Part shown: in pieces, positions 22,701 to 33,857 of the stretch
Layout of the letters: every line of letters starts with the position of its first letter
Numbering within the stretch: position 1 is the stretch's first letter
Assembly (NCBI GenBank): GCA_022570795.1
Contig: JAKUDP010000016.1
Coordinates: forward strand, 1,054,001 to 1,118,000
Source of the DNA: Sphaerulina vaccinii
Lineage: Eukaryota > Ascomycota > Dothideomycetes > Mycosphaerellales > Mycosphaerellaceae
DNA length: 64,000 nt
Direction of reading: 5' to 3'
Translations under genes and position numbers: made by a program
Notes under the pieces: model-generated
Databases searched by the model: none
What the model saw: only the letters and a program-made list of their open reading frames with translations
Told to the model about the DNA's origin: nothing

Positions 22701-24190
22701 CCTCAAGCTCCCGGTACATTCGCGAGCCGCGTGCACTTTGGGCGCCAACTTGACCAAGGACAGGCTGGTTCAGGCCTGCATGCGTATGAGGAAGCTTGGC
22801 AAGGTAAGTTTGGACGGCCGAGGGCATATTCTTCTTCCATTGTCTCACTGAGTTCAAGTCCACCACGGCGACAAGCTCAGAGATGGTTTCCCGTTGGAAT
22901 ATGCCGCACTTTCGGAGATACTTGCTAACTTTTGACTCACAGGGCCAGACTATTGTATTTTGTGTGCCTGACGAAATCAAGGAGTCAATGCTACGCAATC
23001 GCACCGACAGTACCGACATCAGTATTACAACCGCGTCTGTGGTTCAGTGGGTGATACAGCAGACATGGGCAGAGATCAAGCACTCTATGGCTCTATGGGT
23101 CGCCCAAAATCACCGATTCAATGTTCAACAAGCGCTGTGGAACAAGAACACAATCGACGGCCACTACCAACTAAGTACAGCCAGCGCAGAGGAGTTTCGC
23201 GAGAAGGAAGCTCGTACTCTAGACTTTCGCTATCGACCAAAGCCAAGTGAGAAGGCACCACTGGAGATTCTAGCAGAGGATACGAACCCACGCTCACGCG
23301 CCATCATCGCGAGATGCCAGATCTACGGCATGCTCTCCTTTGGCTCGCGCAAGCTTACGGAAGAACAAGAGAGAGAACTGTCGCCAGAAGTGGACATAGA
23401 CGCCGAAAGAGTCGTTCAAAAGCCACCGTCAGCCAAAGCTAGGCCACACAACCTTCATCAGGAGATCCTGGACTTCGTACTGACAGGTGAAGCGAAGCAA
23501 AACGCTTCTGCCTATGGTCCTGCTTTCCATTCCCTGGAGAACACAAGCGCTGCTACGCACTTTGATGTCAAGCAGTTCCGAGACAGGAACTTCCTCGCAT
23601 CTGCCGACTTTGCTCGGACGATTACAGAGCCTGGAAAGGGAGCTCTCTACGACTCGTATCAACGCTCTGTTCAATGGATCCTGACTGGTCTGGAAAAGGG
23701 CACAAGCAATGCCAAATGTCTTATGGTTATTAGCCCATTCGAGGCTCAACGACTTGTGGAGCGGGACAGCTTTCAGAGTTCAACGCGGTGTACTCTGCAC
23801 CTCTATCGCCCACGCTACAACGTGCGATATCGTCCGATGGAGAAGCTTGACCTGTACACGATCTCCGCCGCGCGGATCAACGTGCGTGTACCACTTAGCC
23901 TTTCCGTTCAGCTGGGTGTCTTTAGCGGACAACTCTACTTCGATACCTTCGATGAGTATGTCGCTACCACTCAGTTTCTCAATCTGCTGTCGGCACCAGC
24001 TATACCGGGTCAGCGAGTCGCTGCTGATGGGTTCATCGAGAACAATGATAGAGGACTTCACACTAGCCCAGTGAATTTTCTGAAGGTGTTGTATTCCAAG
24101 ATCCGACGAAATGGCGATGACATCTCGAAGACTCACATGGGGATGATCCTGTTCGATGGGAAGGTTTTCAGACCTTCAGAGTTGGAGTAG
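19789..24190 (+). CDS. DUF6606-DUF3638-DUF3645-type large protein, internally short form
   Basis: Two exons (19789..22803, 22943..24190) with a 139-nt intron (GTAAGT, branch TGCTAACT, ACAG), 1420 aa. The start is chosen for its strong context (gccgccATGG); the open frame continues further upstream without an ATG. The N-terminus (VHHIFLPPQLPQ) matches DUF6606. From residue about 520 the protein matches the C-terminal DUF3638/DUF3645 half: VKFELVYTMGLRRP, FCQKRWRVTYGL, AVPYRAKDSPSPRSEFSHPD, FSGTNDSRSLLPL, VYLDEAHTRGIDLKLP and LTKDRLVQACMRMRKLGK. I recall family members as about 3000 aa with a P-loop-like central region; no GxGK(S/T) motif is visible here and the N- and C-parts meet at about residue 516. 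Function is unknown; automated names such as ubiquitinyl hydrolase are not supported by a catalytic triad I can see. Confidence 0.88.
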
Positions 24191-24340
24191 TTTAGTGTTC
24201 ATCTCTGAAAGCCTCTAGATACCATGCCAACTGGCGGCTAATCGCAAGCATGCAAATGTATAGCAACAAAGCAGAGATACTTGCCACTAACTCAATCTGA
24301 TTCCCACTAATTTCATCTTGGTATCTCCTGCGATCTCTGA

Positions 24341-25524
24341 CTACACGTGAGCCACCTGATCCCTCAGCGTAGCCTCCAGTCCATCGAAGCCAGACGCACG
24401 TCCATATCTCTGCAATAGTTCAGTTCCTCTGCGCGTATCCACGACGCTCAAGTCCTTCGGGCCTGCTGGAACTTCGGCGAACTCCTTGCTTGGATCGATC
24501 TTCTTGAACGTGTCCACGAGGCTGCCGTAGTTATAAGGCTCTGCAAACGCCAGCAGTCTCTCGTTCTCAACGTCTGGCTCAAGGAGTGCAGCCAGATGAA
24601 GCAGTGCAACGTCGCGTGCATGTACCATGTACTGTGGAGGGAGACCCTTCAGCGTGGCAGCAGTAGCTTCGTCGCCATTGTACACTGCGTTGACCCAGCC
24701 AGCAGTGCTGCCCTTTCCGTACAGGGTGGGGCCCAGAACCATATTTGGGTGCACTACAACCTGTCAGTCACTTGATAAATTGAATCGGGCTAGTCCAAAC
24801 ATACCCGCATTGAAGACGAAGCCTGGGTTGTTCTCCTTCACGAATTTCCAGCCAGCGCGTTCGGACTCTGCTTTAGACGCGCCGTAGACGTGGAATACCC
24901 AGTTTTCGATGTTTCGATCAGCATCTGCACGAGCCAAGTTGATGTCTTCTTCGTTCCATGAACTACATTGATCAAGCACAGTCAGCCAATGTCGTAAGCC
25001 AAAGTGGACTATCTCCTTACCTGGCGTCGACGTGGAACACCGTATCTGGCTTGGGATGAGCAGTGGCTATAGAGCTTGAAGTATAGACCACTCTCTTAAC
25101 AGAAGGCGTCTTGGCTGCAGCTTTCAAGGCATTGAGAACTCCAGCGACGGCAGCTCCCACCACGACCTTAGGATCGGGACCAAAGCTGACATCTGAGGCT
25201 ACGTGCGCGACTCCAGATACGCCAGCAATGGCTTCGTCGTAGGCACCATCTGTTGTCATGTCTTTCACAACTACACCTTCGACTGTGCTTCCAGGATGGC
25301 GCTTTCGTAGCACATCTAGTGCCGAGTTGAGCTTTGATTCATCGCGAGCGGTTCCTCGTACGCCATATCCATGCTCGAGAAGCTGATCGGCAACGTGTGA
25401 GGCGACGAAGCCATTGACACTTTTTGCAAGTTAGTATCAGAACTTCTCAAACAGGTAGCCTCGCTGGCACTTACCCAGTGACGAGAACAAGCGAGCCCTG
25501 CGGAATGGCTTTGGTGACTGTCAT
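24341..25524 (-). CDS. SDR/NAD(P)-dependent reductase, dihydroflavonol-4-reductase-like
   Basis: Four exons (25475..25524, 25021..25419, 24805..24962, 24341..24753) with introns of 51-58 nt encode 339 aa. The first intron splits the nucleotide-binding motif: SLVLVTG joins VNGFVASHVADQLLEHGY, giving TGxxGFxAS. The catalytic Tyr/Lys lie in VYGASKAESERA and the conserved Ser in VVYTSSSIAT. The C-terminal half includes VHPNMVLGPTLYG and the MVHARDVALLHLAAL block typical of extended SDRs (Gre2, cinnamoyl-CoA/dihydroflavonol reductases). It is expected to reduce a carbonyl with NADPH in the cytosol; the substrate cannot be read from sequence. The acceptor of the last intron is a TAG seven bases past a first CAG; only the TAG keeps the frame. 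Confidence 0.9.
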
Positions 25525-26005
25525 GTCGAGATGTCGCGGAGTATTGTCCGAGGTTAATAGATGTGAGTCTGTTGAAGTAGTGAACAGTGAGATGTCGATG
25601 TCGATGTGAATTCGAGTCTGAGGGGTTGTGAGCTTTGTTTTGTATGTTCTCACTAATCGGTAGGCAACGGTGTGTAATTCACAACTTACGACTTCCGCTC
25701 CGTGTCCAAGTTGTTTGTAAGCTCTCTTCTTGTGAAACTTGAATGGGGAGCCGACTATGGATACCTTGTGACAATGTGGATCCTTTCGAGAATCTTGATT
25801 AGCAATGACGACTCTTGGCAGACAATTTATCAGCCTGCTATGTCGACATTTCCAACGACCTGGCTTTGTTATGTTTGTTCATTAGGACTATGCCTACTTG
25901 CATTGCTGCATGCTTGGCATCACCGTACCTACATTTTATGCTGAGCAATACCGCTGCAAGTCCGACCAAGACAGGCATTTGTCATCCCTCATCCACGAAT
26001 GTTTT
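25525..26005. other. intergenic spacer
   Basis: About 480 bp between the SDR start and the stop of the MaoC gene, both on the minus strand. Nothing recognisable is present. Confidence 0.5.
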
Positions 26006-27250
26006 CTAGGCACTTTTGATGCTGGCTCCCATACACATCTTTCCCTTCCTCCAAACGGTCATGCGAGCTTGTCCATCACCGGTGGCCAGGCCCTCCCACT
26101 GCACACTAGCCGTGGCAGGTAACACCATCGGTCTTGCGAACCTAATCTCAATGCTAAATGGAGCCCTCGACCGCCAGCACAAGTGATGGGCTTCTTTGGC
26201 AGACGCATTCAAGTTGTTCTGCAACTGCTGAAATGCTAATGCAGCGAGATGATTCCCATGAGCAATCACGTTGCTGAATCCAAACAATTTCGCACCAATG
26301 CTCGAGACGTGTATAGGATTCCAGTCTTTGCTCGAGTCTGCCCATAGCAGAGCATCTTCTGCTCTCATCACGAGCGGAGTGTCTTCCACAGTATGTGTCT
26401 GCTCAGCAGATAGATCCTGGCGTTCGTCTGAAGTGCCGTCCCACTTTGGCTCGACTGATCTCGGCAAAAACTGCAGAAAGAAGCATTCTTGCCTCATGAT
26501 GATGTCTGTCGATGTGAATACATCAATACTCAGGCAAAACTCAACACCCCGCTTCCTTCTATGTCCAGTAGTATGGAGTGAAGCGCCATAGCTAAGCTCA
26601 TCAGCTTCAGCTGCAGCCTTCAGTGCCTCTGCATCCCGACACAAGACTGGGTTGAGGAATCGTGTGACATTTCTGGTGTTGACAGCTCCCAACGGCTTGA
26701 TGGGGCACGAACGACTAGCTATGATCGCGATTACGAGCGGTACAGTCTGGCTGGTCAGGAAGAAGGGGTTGATAGTCTCACGACTGTCCTTGACGGGTGT
26801 CGAGGAGTCGTTGGACCGAAAATCGACAGCTTTCAGAAAGGTGGCAATGTTGTCGTGGTTCACCCGCAACAAGCCTTCACATCGTATTTCTGGGAGCTCG
26901 AACTCTTGTGTTCCGGTCTTTCCAGCTATTAGCGAAGGACTATAGCCTGGGATATGCTTGAGAAGCGCTTGAAGAACGAGGAACGCGATGTCTATAGCCT
27001 GGATCTGATTCGGACTTCTTAGGAGAATGAGGCGTGTAACTTGGCCCGAGGGAACTTTCGGTTTCGTGAGCAGTACGAGAAGAGCTATTGCCACCAAAGT
27101 CGCTGCGAGTGAGGAAAACAGAATGATCGCCATCATGGACGACTGATATTGGAGGAAATTGAAAAGGATCCTGGTCAAAATAAGCGCTGCCAAGATGGAG
27201 ATCGATCCGAGCAAGTCATCCTTCCCAATCTTGCTGCAACCTTTCACCAC
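26006..27250 (-). CDS. membrane-anchored MaoC-like hotdog protein
   Basis: A 414-aa intronless protein. The N-terminus has two predicted membrane spans (LLGSISILAALILTRILF and AIILFSSLAATLVAIALLVL). The C-terminal part is a MaoC hydratase-type hotdog domain: the signature reads SSKDWNPIHVSSIGAKLFGF followed by NVIAHGNHLAALAF, with the Asp and His expected for enoyl hydratases. Middle segments (TINPFFLTSQTVPLVIAII) resemble the N-terminal hotdog half. MaoC proteins hydrate or dehydrate acyl-CoA or acyl-ACP esters. Anchoring to a membrane suggests a long-chain or peroxisome/ER-linked lipid role, which is inference. No C-terminal SKL-type signal (ends IKSA). Confidence 0.82.
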   Translation of the reverse strand: MVKGCSKIGKDDLLGSISILAALILTRILFNFLQYQSSMMAIILFSSLAATLVAIALLVLLTKPKVPSGQVTRLILLRSPNQIQAIDIAFLVLQALLKHIPGYSPSLIAGKTGTQEFELPEIRCEGLLRVNHDNIATFLKAVDFRSNDSSTPVKDSRETINPFFLTSQTVPLVIAIIASRSCPIKPLGAVNTRNVTRFLNPVLCRDAEALKAAAEADELSYGASLHTTGHRRKRGVEFCLSIDVFTSTDIIMRQECFFLQFLPRSVEPKWDGTSDERQDLSAEQTHTVEDTPLVMRAEDALLWADSSKDWNPIHVSSIGAKLFGFSNVIAHGNHLAALAFQQLQNNLNASAKEAHHLCWRSRAPFSIEIRFARPMVLPATASVQWEGLATGDGQARMTVWRKGKMCMGASIKSA

Positions 27251-27835
27251 TGCATCGTCATCACCATTGAAACGTCTTCATCACCATGACTCCAGTCTGG
27301 ACCTCGTTTCCATTAGGATACCGCAGAGCCACAGAACACGTCAAGAAGAAGTCGACAGATAAGGTAATGTGCTTCACCAAGCACTCGAGCGCGTCTTGCA
27401 AAATGAAAGCCGTCATACTACCGAGACAACGAGACACCTTCGTATCTACCAAGCAGAAGACATGCCTCTCGTGCACTCGCACCCTCATTCGAACGCCAGC
27501 TTCGGGCTCAAGAACGCCCGTTCTTCTGCATCTGCGCTCAAGGCCTCACACGTATGCAACCACCGGCTTTAGGCTTCGATGTATATGGAGCTACTGTGCT
27601 TGAAATCCGGCCCGTGACGGACTCCAGCTCGACGCAGGGTAAAATTAGATGCAAGTTTCGTCTACTGTCAACAAGGTTTGATATACGAGAGAGCGCAGCA
27701 GGGTTATTAATACACACATCACTAGTAGGTATCTAGGGATCCCATTGGCAAGCAGCCTTACATAAGTCCAAGTATAATTGCCCATCAGCACATTGTTCAC
27801 TTTGAGCAAGAGAACCAGCCTCTTTCTATGCCAGA
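27251..27835. other. intergenic region between divergent MaoC and GH43-like genes
   Basis: About 585 bp with a 105-codon frame at 27286-27603 that has no domain. It contains the 5' regions of two divergent genes. No RNA gene was recognised. Confidence 0.5.
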
Positions 27836-29622
27836 ATGGCTTCCATATTGACCTGGTCTACCATCCTTCTTGGGATCTCGCATCTTGCAAAGGCAGAGTT
27901 CGGACTCGCAGGTCAACTATTCCAGCTTGAAGGCATCGCATCTGTCAACAACGCCAAACTCTCATGGGCTACCGTCAGCGGAGCGACGACCTACCGGGTA
28001 GAGAGCGCATCGAGTGGCGGATCGTGGCAAGCACTTGGTACTGTTTCAGGCAATACTTTCGACAGTTATGGCCTCACAGTCGGCTCAACCTACAGTTTCC
28101 GAGTGACCGCGCTGAATGGCAACAGCGTAGCAGACACCTCAAGTGTTGTGCCATTGACCACCTACAACCCACAAGGTTCATACAACACCTACGACAATAC
28201 ACAGTTGTCTCCTCTTCGACTGAAGTCCGATCTGGTGGCAGCTTCAGTCTACTACCAATACAACTACGAGACACACAGTAATGGGTCCTTCAGCCGCTTC
28301 GTGGAGCAGACGTCAACGAACGGCTACGACTTCTCAGGCGACAAAACAGTTCTTACAGGAGAAGTGCTATGTGCGCCAGCCAACTACAGCTGCAAGCTGG
28401 AGCGCATCCAGTTCAGACCGAATCCTAGTACCGGCCAGTTCGTGATGTGGTAAGTCGCTCGATCTGTATGAAGTAGACCAAGCTGCTCACTTATACTTCC
28501 TAGGGCACACTACGAGCGATCACAAGACTATGGACTAGGCTGGGTTGCAGTTGCACATACGGAGCCTGGAGCAGCTTCCTTCACCTTCGATGGCGCATAT
28601 CGACCAAATGGAGAAGACTCGCGAGATATGGCATTCTTCGCCGATGGCAACGACGGCTACTTGATTACGAGCACGAATACCAATACCGACAACAACATCT
28701 ATCGCCTGAGCTCGAACTGGACTGCTGTTGACTCTTTCCTCATCCAGGTGAACAAAGGCGGTCACCGTGAAGCACCAGCAGTCATCAAAGCGAATGGGTG
28801 GTTCTATCTCTTCACTTCCAGAGCTTCAGGCTGGCTTCCATCACAGCCTCAGTACATCGCGGCACAGGCTATGGCAGGTCCTTGGGGACCTGCTACCAAC
28901 GTTGGTTCTACTTCGACATTTGGTGCGCAATCTGGTGGCGTAAATGAAGTGGGAAGCGGGAGCTATGCGATGAACGCCGATCGTTGGTCCAACAACTGGC
29001 CTACCAAGGGAGGGTCGAATCGACAAATCATGCTGCCTTTGTCTCTGCCTACACAAGGAGGTTTTGCTTCGTACGAATACTACCAGTCTGTGCAGTACTC
29101 GGACGATGTATCAACTGCAGGCCAAAGCGTGTATGGTGTTCAGTCAGGTCAAGTCCTGTCAGTTGCCAAGCCAGCCACTTCCAGTGCCGGAGAGAATGGC
29201 ATCGCCTTCGCCAACGACGGAGTCCAAACAAACCCAGACGCTACTTTCGTGCCGAGCGGTGTGCCATTCTGGTACCAGATTGACTTGCAGGATGCTCATG
29301 CTGTGAGCCAGGTTGATCTTACTACGAAGATGGTGCAAGGATCTGAGACGTTCTATCGTTATAATGTGACTGGGTCAACGGACGGCAGCACATTCACTCT
29401 CCTTGCCGATATGCGCAATAGCGTCGATGTTGGTTTCAGCGCGGCTTTCCCGACCTCGACTGAGAAAGTCCGCTATGTCAGGTAAGATATGGCCACCAGA
29501 GTCTATAAGAACAGCGCTGACACTACGACAGGATCAACGTGGATGCTGTGATCAACAATGTGAATGGCAATGCTGCCAATTGGGCAGTGGGACTGAACGA
29601 GGTGACCGTGTACGGAGCCTGA
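27836..29622 (+). CDS. secreted FN3 / GH43-like / F5/8-type-C protein
   Basis: Three exons (27836..28449, 28504..29481, 29532..29622), introns 54 and 50 nt, 560 aa. A signal peptide is predicted (ILTWSTILLGISHLAKAEFG). A fibronectin-type-III-like domain follows (residues about 30-105). Next is a GH43-like five-blade region: CKLERIQFRPNPSTGQFVMW, EDSRDMAFFADGNDGYLI and HREAPAVIKANGWFYLFTS, which carry the second Asp and the acid Glu of the family. The end is an F5/8 type C (discoidin-like) carbohydrate-binding module that closes with NEVTVYGA. Related fungal proteins are called galactan 1,3-beta-galactosidases. I could not locate the usual N-terminal catalytic-base motif, so activity is uncertain. 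The protein is likely extracellular and wall- or plant-polysaccharide directed. Confidence 0.87.
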
Positions 29623-30110
29623 GATGGCAGAAGACATCGCGCAGAATCAATAGACAGTATACGAAGTGCACACTAATAAAGCACAACATGTCCGCCGCCA
29701 GAACCAACAGATTTCTGCCACTGCGTATGCTTAGAAAAGTGAGAGTGGCTACTTGCGTTGCTGACCTGGTTCTTTAGTACGCGTTCGGCATTGTGCCTGT
29801 ACTAGATAGCTCTGTGTCAAAGGACGGGCATCCCTGTCCACACTGGCCCGCGGTATGAGCATAGCCAACGAGAGGTGCTCAAAGCTGAAGCATCAGCAAA
29901 AACCGGACTAAATCACATTAGCCTAGACTCGTTAGTAGAGTGGCGATGAGAAAGCAGCAGTATACATCAACATGGATGAAAGTATGTGCGAGAAAACGAT
30001 TGCCTTGCTATCTTCTGCTCGCAATGCTATATCCGATCCCCCGCCACCGAGCTTCAATGCGGGCATCGTCCATTCCATGTGGACATGGTCGATACACTAA
30101 AGACCTCTGG
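29623..30110. other. intergenic stretch downstream of the GH43-like gene
   Basis: Nearly 500 bp after the GH43-like stop with no convincing gene; leads into the minisatellite. Confidence 0.5.
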
Positions 30111-30378
30111 CTGTCTCATAAGAGTACCGCCAGTGATCAAGCTCGTACCTGCTGTGTCATAAGAGCACAGCGAGCAGACGTTGACATACTACTTCCTGTC
30201 TCATGGGAGTACAGAAGGCAGATGAGCTACTTCAGACTGTCTCATAAGAGTACCGTCCAAGATTGAGGCGCCTACAGTCGTCTCATAAGAGTACAACTGA
30301 AGGTGCGACCACTTGTCTCATAAGAGTACAACTGGCAGATGAGCACTTGAGAAACTGGCGTGCGAGAAGGTGTCTCAC
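30111..30378 (+). repeat. minisatellite, six to seven copies, about 41-bp period
   Basis: The 17-mer CTGTCTCATAAGAGTAC recurs at 30111, 30152, 30196, 30237, 30278 and 30313, with a degenerate copy near 30371. Spacing is 41, 44, 41, 41, 35 and 58 bp. Copies differ by one to three bases (for example tcatgggagt, gtgtcat). Between copies a weaker shared block GGCAGATGAGC occurs twice (30217 and 30333). It is intergenic, before the tail of the proline-rich gene. Confidence 0.85.
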
Positions 30379-30669
30379 GGGCGTTGAGACGTTGACACAT
30401 TTCAGCGCTTGTTGATAGTGTCCTCTCAGGTGGATAGTGGACCTCCTGCTGCTGCCTCCGCGATTTACGCTTGATATCAGGCAGCGTCAATAGCTGAATC
30501 GTGGTTATTACTCCACTGCTGAGGGCCTATGGTAGCAGGGGCCGTCGTTGCGGTGGTAACGCTGGAGAAATCAAGTCAGTAAGCTAACTCCCCACATGGC
30601 GGTGAGCGATTTGCAGGAGCAACCGTCTCTTCAGCCGGCGCCAGAGGATTGGACTCAAGAGCCGGCTGC

Positions 30670-30960
30670 TCAGTTGACGGTGATGGTACAGGACCCGAAG
30701 TAGCAGCTGTCTGTTGTGCTGACGGTGGGAGCTCCGGTAGTAGTGGCGGCGATTGCTTGAGGTGGTGCTGGTGGCGTATGTGGCGGGATTGGTGGAGATG
30801 GAGTCACGTACTGCATTGAATATCCATTCGCCAGCTCCTGCTTAGTCTGAATTGGCAGAGGAGCAGTCGGTGGCGGCGATGATGCAGGAATGTACTGCTA
30901 TGGCGGAGAAGCCGTCTGGATTGGCGTTGGCGGAGGTGGAGGTTTTGGATGGGACAATGC
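30670..30960 (-). pseudogene. proline-rich tail in a shifted frame, possible decayed exon
   Basis: On the minus strand, immediately after the stop of the proline-rich gene, one frame stays rich in Pro codons to TGA at 30670-30672 (fragments SHPKPPPPPTPIQTASPP, QYIPASSPPPTAPLPIQ, PSPPIPPHTPPAPPQAI). It is one base out of phase with the upstream gene and is interrupted by TAG at 30898-30900, in the context CCA-TAG-CAG. It could be a decayed C-terminus or compositional carry-over. No intron restores continuity. Confidence 0.4.
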
Positions 30961-30965
30961 GACCA

Positions 30966-31823
30966 CTAGATCCAGTAATGTTTCCAGGTACCCATATGAT
31001 TTGGCAGCCATGCCTTTTGCTTGCCTTCCCAGTGAAAGCCAGGAGCGGCAGGAATGGCGTGAGGAAATCCAGGGACAGGAGTATATCCATTCTGGTCTTG
31101 TATCTGTACGAGGGGTGGATGGAACCGCGTTCCACTGGGAATGAACGGCGGTGGAGCGTACCGCGGCGAGGCGTACTGCGGCGAGGCGTACTGCGGTGAT
31201 GGCTGCGCAAGAGTGTACTCTTGTGGTGGCGGCGCAGCATATCGCGATACAGTTGTCGCAGGCTCGGGTGCTGGTAGCACAAGAGCTTGTTCTTTACACG
31301 CTGCAAGGATTGCTGCAATCACCTCTGACTGCGTGGCACCGATACTGCGCATGTATATGGCCATCGGGCTGAACTTCTTCGAATCGATCATCGGCTTGGG
31401 CCGAACTTGCCAATCGGTGTTGGACGGATCATCCGAATCGAAGAGAAGTTCGAACTCCTCTTCCAGTGCAAGAGATATCCGATGAAGTGCGGCCTGGAGT
31501 AATTTTGGCGATTCTGAGTAGTCTGGCTCCTGGCCCACTACGACCAAGCACTTTCCGTATCGCTTAGCGTCCCGGGCATCGTAAGACTCAGTGGGGAGTA
31601 ACGGGCGACGTGCTCCAGGTGGGGCTGACTGGAGGTCAGTGGCAGTGGCAGTTGGCGGTGGAGCTGTTGGGGGCGGTTGTGTAGACGGTGGCAGTCCATT
31701 TGGTGGCGGGTTTTGTGGCGGTGGGTGCGGTGGCGGCGGTATTGGCGTGTGGTATGGCATGTATTGCGTTTGTGCCTGTAAAGGCGGTGGCCTATGACCA
31801 GGAGGATAGTGGTAGCCAGACAT
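30966..31823 (-). CDS. proline-rich protein, function unknown
   Basis: A 285-aa single-exon protein. The first 70 residues are almost entirely Pro/Gln/Thr/Ala (PPPPHPPPQNPPP). A compact region of about 90 residues follows (YGKCLVVVGQEPDYSESPKL, LDMV-like helices, FSPMAIYMRSIGATQSEVIA). Then comes a Tyr/Pro/Ser repeat region (PQYASPQYASPRYAPPP), encoded by a 15-bp tandem repeat near 31161-31195. It ends GFHWEGKQKAWLPNHM then a short tail. The 5' ATG (MSGYHYPPGHRPP) is well placed. No family is recognised; actin/WW/SH3-type Pro-binding is possible but not shown. Confidence 0.7.
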   Translation of the reverse strand: MSGYHYPPGHRPPPLQAQTQYMPYHTPIPPPPHPPPQNPPPNGLPPSTQPPPTAPPPTATATDLQSAPPGARRPLLPTESYDARDAKRYGKCLVVVGQEPDYSESPKLLQAALHRISLALEEEFELLFDSDDPSNTDWQVRPKPMIDSKKFSPMAIYMRSIGATQSEVIAAILAACKEQALVLPAPEPATTVSRYAAPPPQEYTLAQPSPQYASPQYASPRYAPPPFIPSGTRFHPPLVQIQDQNGYTPVPGFPHAIPAAPGFHWEGKQKAWLPNHMGTWKHYWI

Positions 31824-33857
31824 GGCCGCCGAAATCGTCGTTGTTGGGTGATGAAGGAGAAACGACGAGCGACGAATTTAGCAAGTGTTTCTTCAATTTC
31901 TCCTTGCCAAGGACGCGTCTCACGGCGCGCAACGACTCCAACAACATGGCAAACTACGAGCCAGCGATCAGCAGTGTGTGTGATCTGGCATCACTGTTGA
32001 CGTCCGCCACCGCCTCATCTGCCATGCCGCTTACAGCACCCGCTCCATCAAACGCACCGTCTTCCCCTCTGCCGGCATCCTCTGTTAGTGCTTCGCGCGC
32101 CAGAACGTGACCCGCCGTCATGACAGCGCCGGTTATTCAATCCTGGAAATCGCAACGACACGCCAACGGCTTTTCGTGGCCACTGCATGTTAGCTACTCC
32201 AGACATCAATGCATTCAAGCCTCACTTGCTCAACACCTTCTGCTCAAATCTGTAAAGTTCACGAATCGTGACCGTCCCTCGCCTCACCAAGATCGCAATC
32301 TGACCTCCCACTGAATGATTGAAGGGGCTCCCGATACAGATAAGGTAGTCGGCGTCGAAGGAAAGGGCGTCCGTCTAGCGAGTCTCGCCAAGCCCGCTAG
32401 CAAATTCGTGCCTTTTGTTTCTGAAGTTCGCTCAGCTCCACCAACTTTCTTTCCTCATCATCGCCGTCGACCTTCACGGGTCGGCCACGACATGGCTTCG
32501 CGCTGAGAGCTCTTGCTACCCAGTGCGCTCGTCGAGCCTCTCTCTATACGCGCTTTCGGGTAGCGTCATTATACCACACCAGGGCTCTGGAGCTCATCGC
32601 TCCTCCTCAATACGCGCGCCGATGAGTGCATAGGAGGTTGGGTGGGCGCGGTGGCGGCGAGAGTTGTTGGGTGGCACTCTCGTGAATTGTGGCTTGTTTT
32701 GGGTCTCTCACCTCCATTGATTCCTCAGCCGACACTACACCTCTCCGGATCTTGCGTACGAGGACGCGATTTGACACGATCTGGGGCGAGGGCTCCGTTA
32801 TTGGCCAAATGATGATGGAAACAATAGAGTCAAGCACTGAGTCGGTATCGTGTGTGCTTATCCTTCGTTGGATTCGTCGCCGGTCTTGCCATGATGCCAC
32901 TATTGAAATAATTCTGATGGCCACTCCCACACATCAGCTATTTTATCGCAGTACACAAATGCATTCTACATTACCCATCTTGCCTCCTTACACTCGCTAC
33001 TGTGCAGCGTTCACTCCTCGTGAGCACCCAACACATCCCGTCGCCTCGCCTCAGCTCGCTCACCTAGAGGAGTGAACTTCTTTTTCTCGCAAAGCGCACT
33101 CGTACGAGGCATGCTGGACTGGACGCCTTCCTCCTTACTTCTTACTGTTCAGTCATCAAAGACAGTCGGCAGCCGACAAGACTTGAGATCCAAGCACATG
33201 GCGAACGCAAGTAGAGTGCTCCCACTCCTGATCTCATTCCAATCAGACTCCGCCGGCACCGTATAAAATGTACATAGCTCTTTCATCCTGACGCCTCCTC
33301 TTCACCCCTCAAGGCGTACATTCTTCAGCAGCACACCAACGCAAGTGGCAGCGTCTGAAGACGTGGGCAGAGTGTATATCGCGAGTAATTCGAAGCTGGG
33401 AGTATCCAAAAGAGAAGGAATGTCCGAGTATATAACAGAGTTGAGGTTAGAGGGCTCCACTTCCCGATCTTGGCTGTCATGTGCTGCAGGCTCTCCTCGA
33501 CCCACAGATCCTTTGTACCACCATCGTCGTTGAGCAGACACATCATCAGCTTCAGAAGTCTTGCAAGCGACCTGTGCCTAAGATCCTGCGATGGCAGCTC
33601 CATGTATCACTCATTGAAGGCCACAGCCTCGCACATGCTTCGCACAGTTGCAAGAGAAATCAATGCGAATTTGCTGGTGAGAGAATGGCGGCAGCGCCTG
33701 CTTCACAGAAAGGTAGCTGGCGGCAGCAAGGTCAAGAGCTCAAGAGAGACGGATGAAGAGTAAAAGGTGAAAGGTTTAGGAGAGGATGCTGATCAACAGT
33801 TTCAAGCTGCCATACTCATTTTCTCTGCTACAGAAGATCTAATAGCTCTAATTCCGC
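31824..33857. other. 2-kb intergenic region
   Basis: Several short frames are present. The one from 31947 (MANYEPAISSVCDLASLLTS, Ala/Pro/Ser-rich) could be a first exon but has no supported continuation. A 128-codon frame at 32689-33075 lacks any domain. Otherwise nothing recognisable. Confidence 0.5.

Noticed and set aside
31141..31797. Gly-rich plus-strand frames (e.g. GGGFCGGGCGGGGIG)
   Set aside because: Antisense of the proline-rich gene; compositional shadow.
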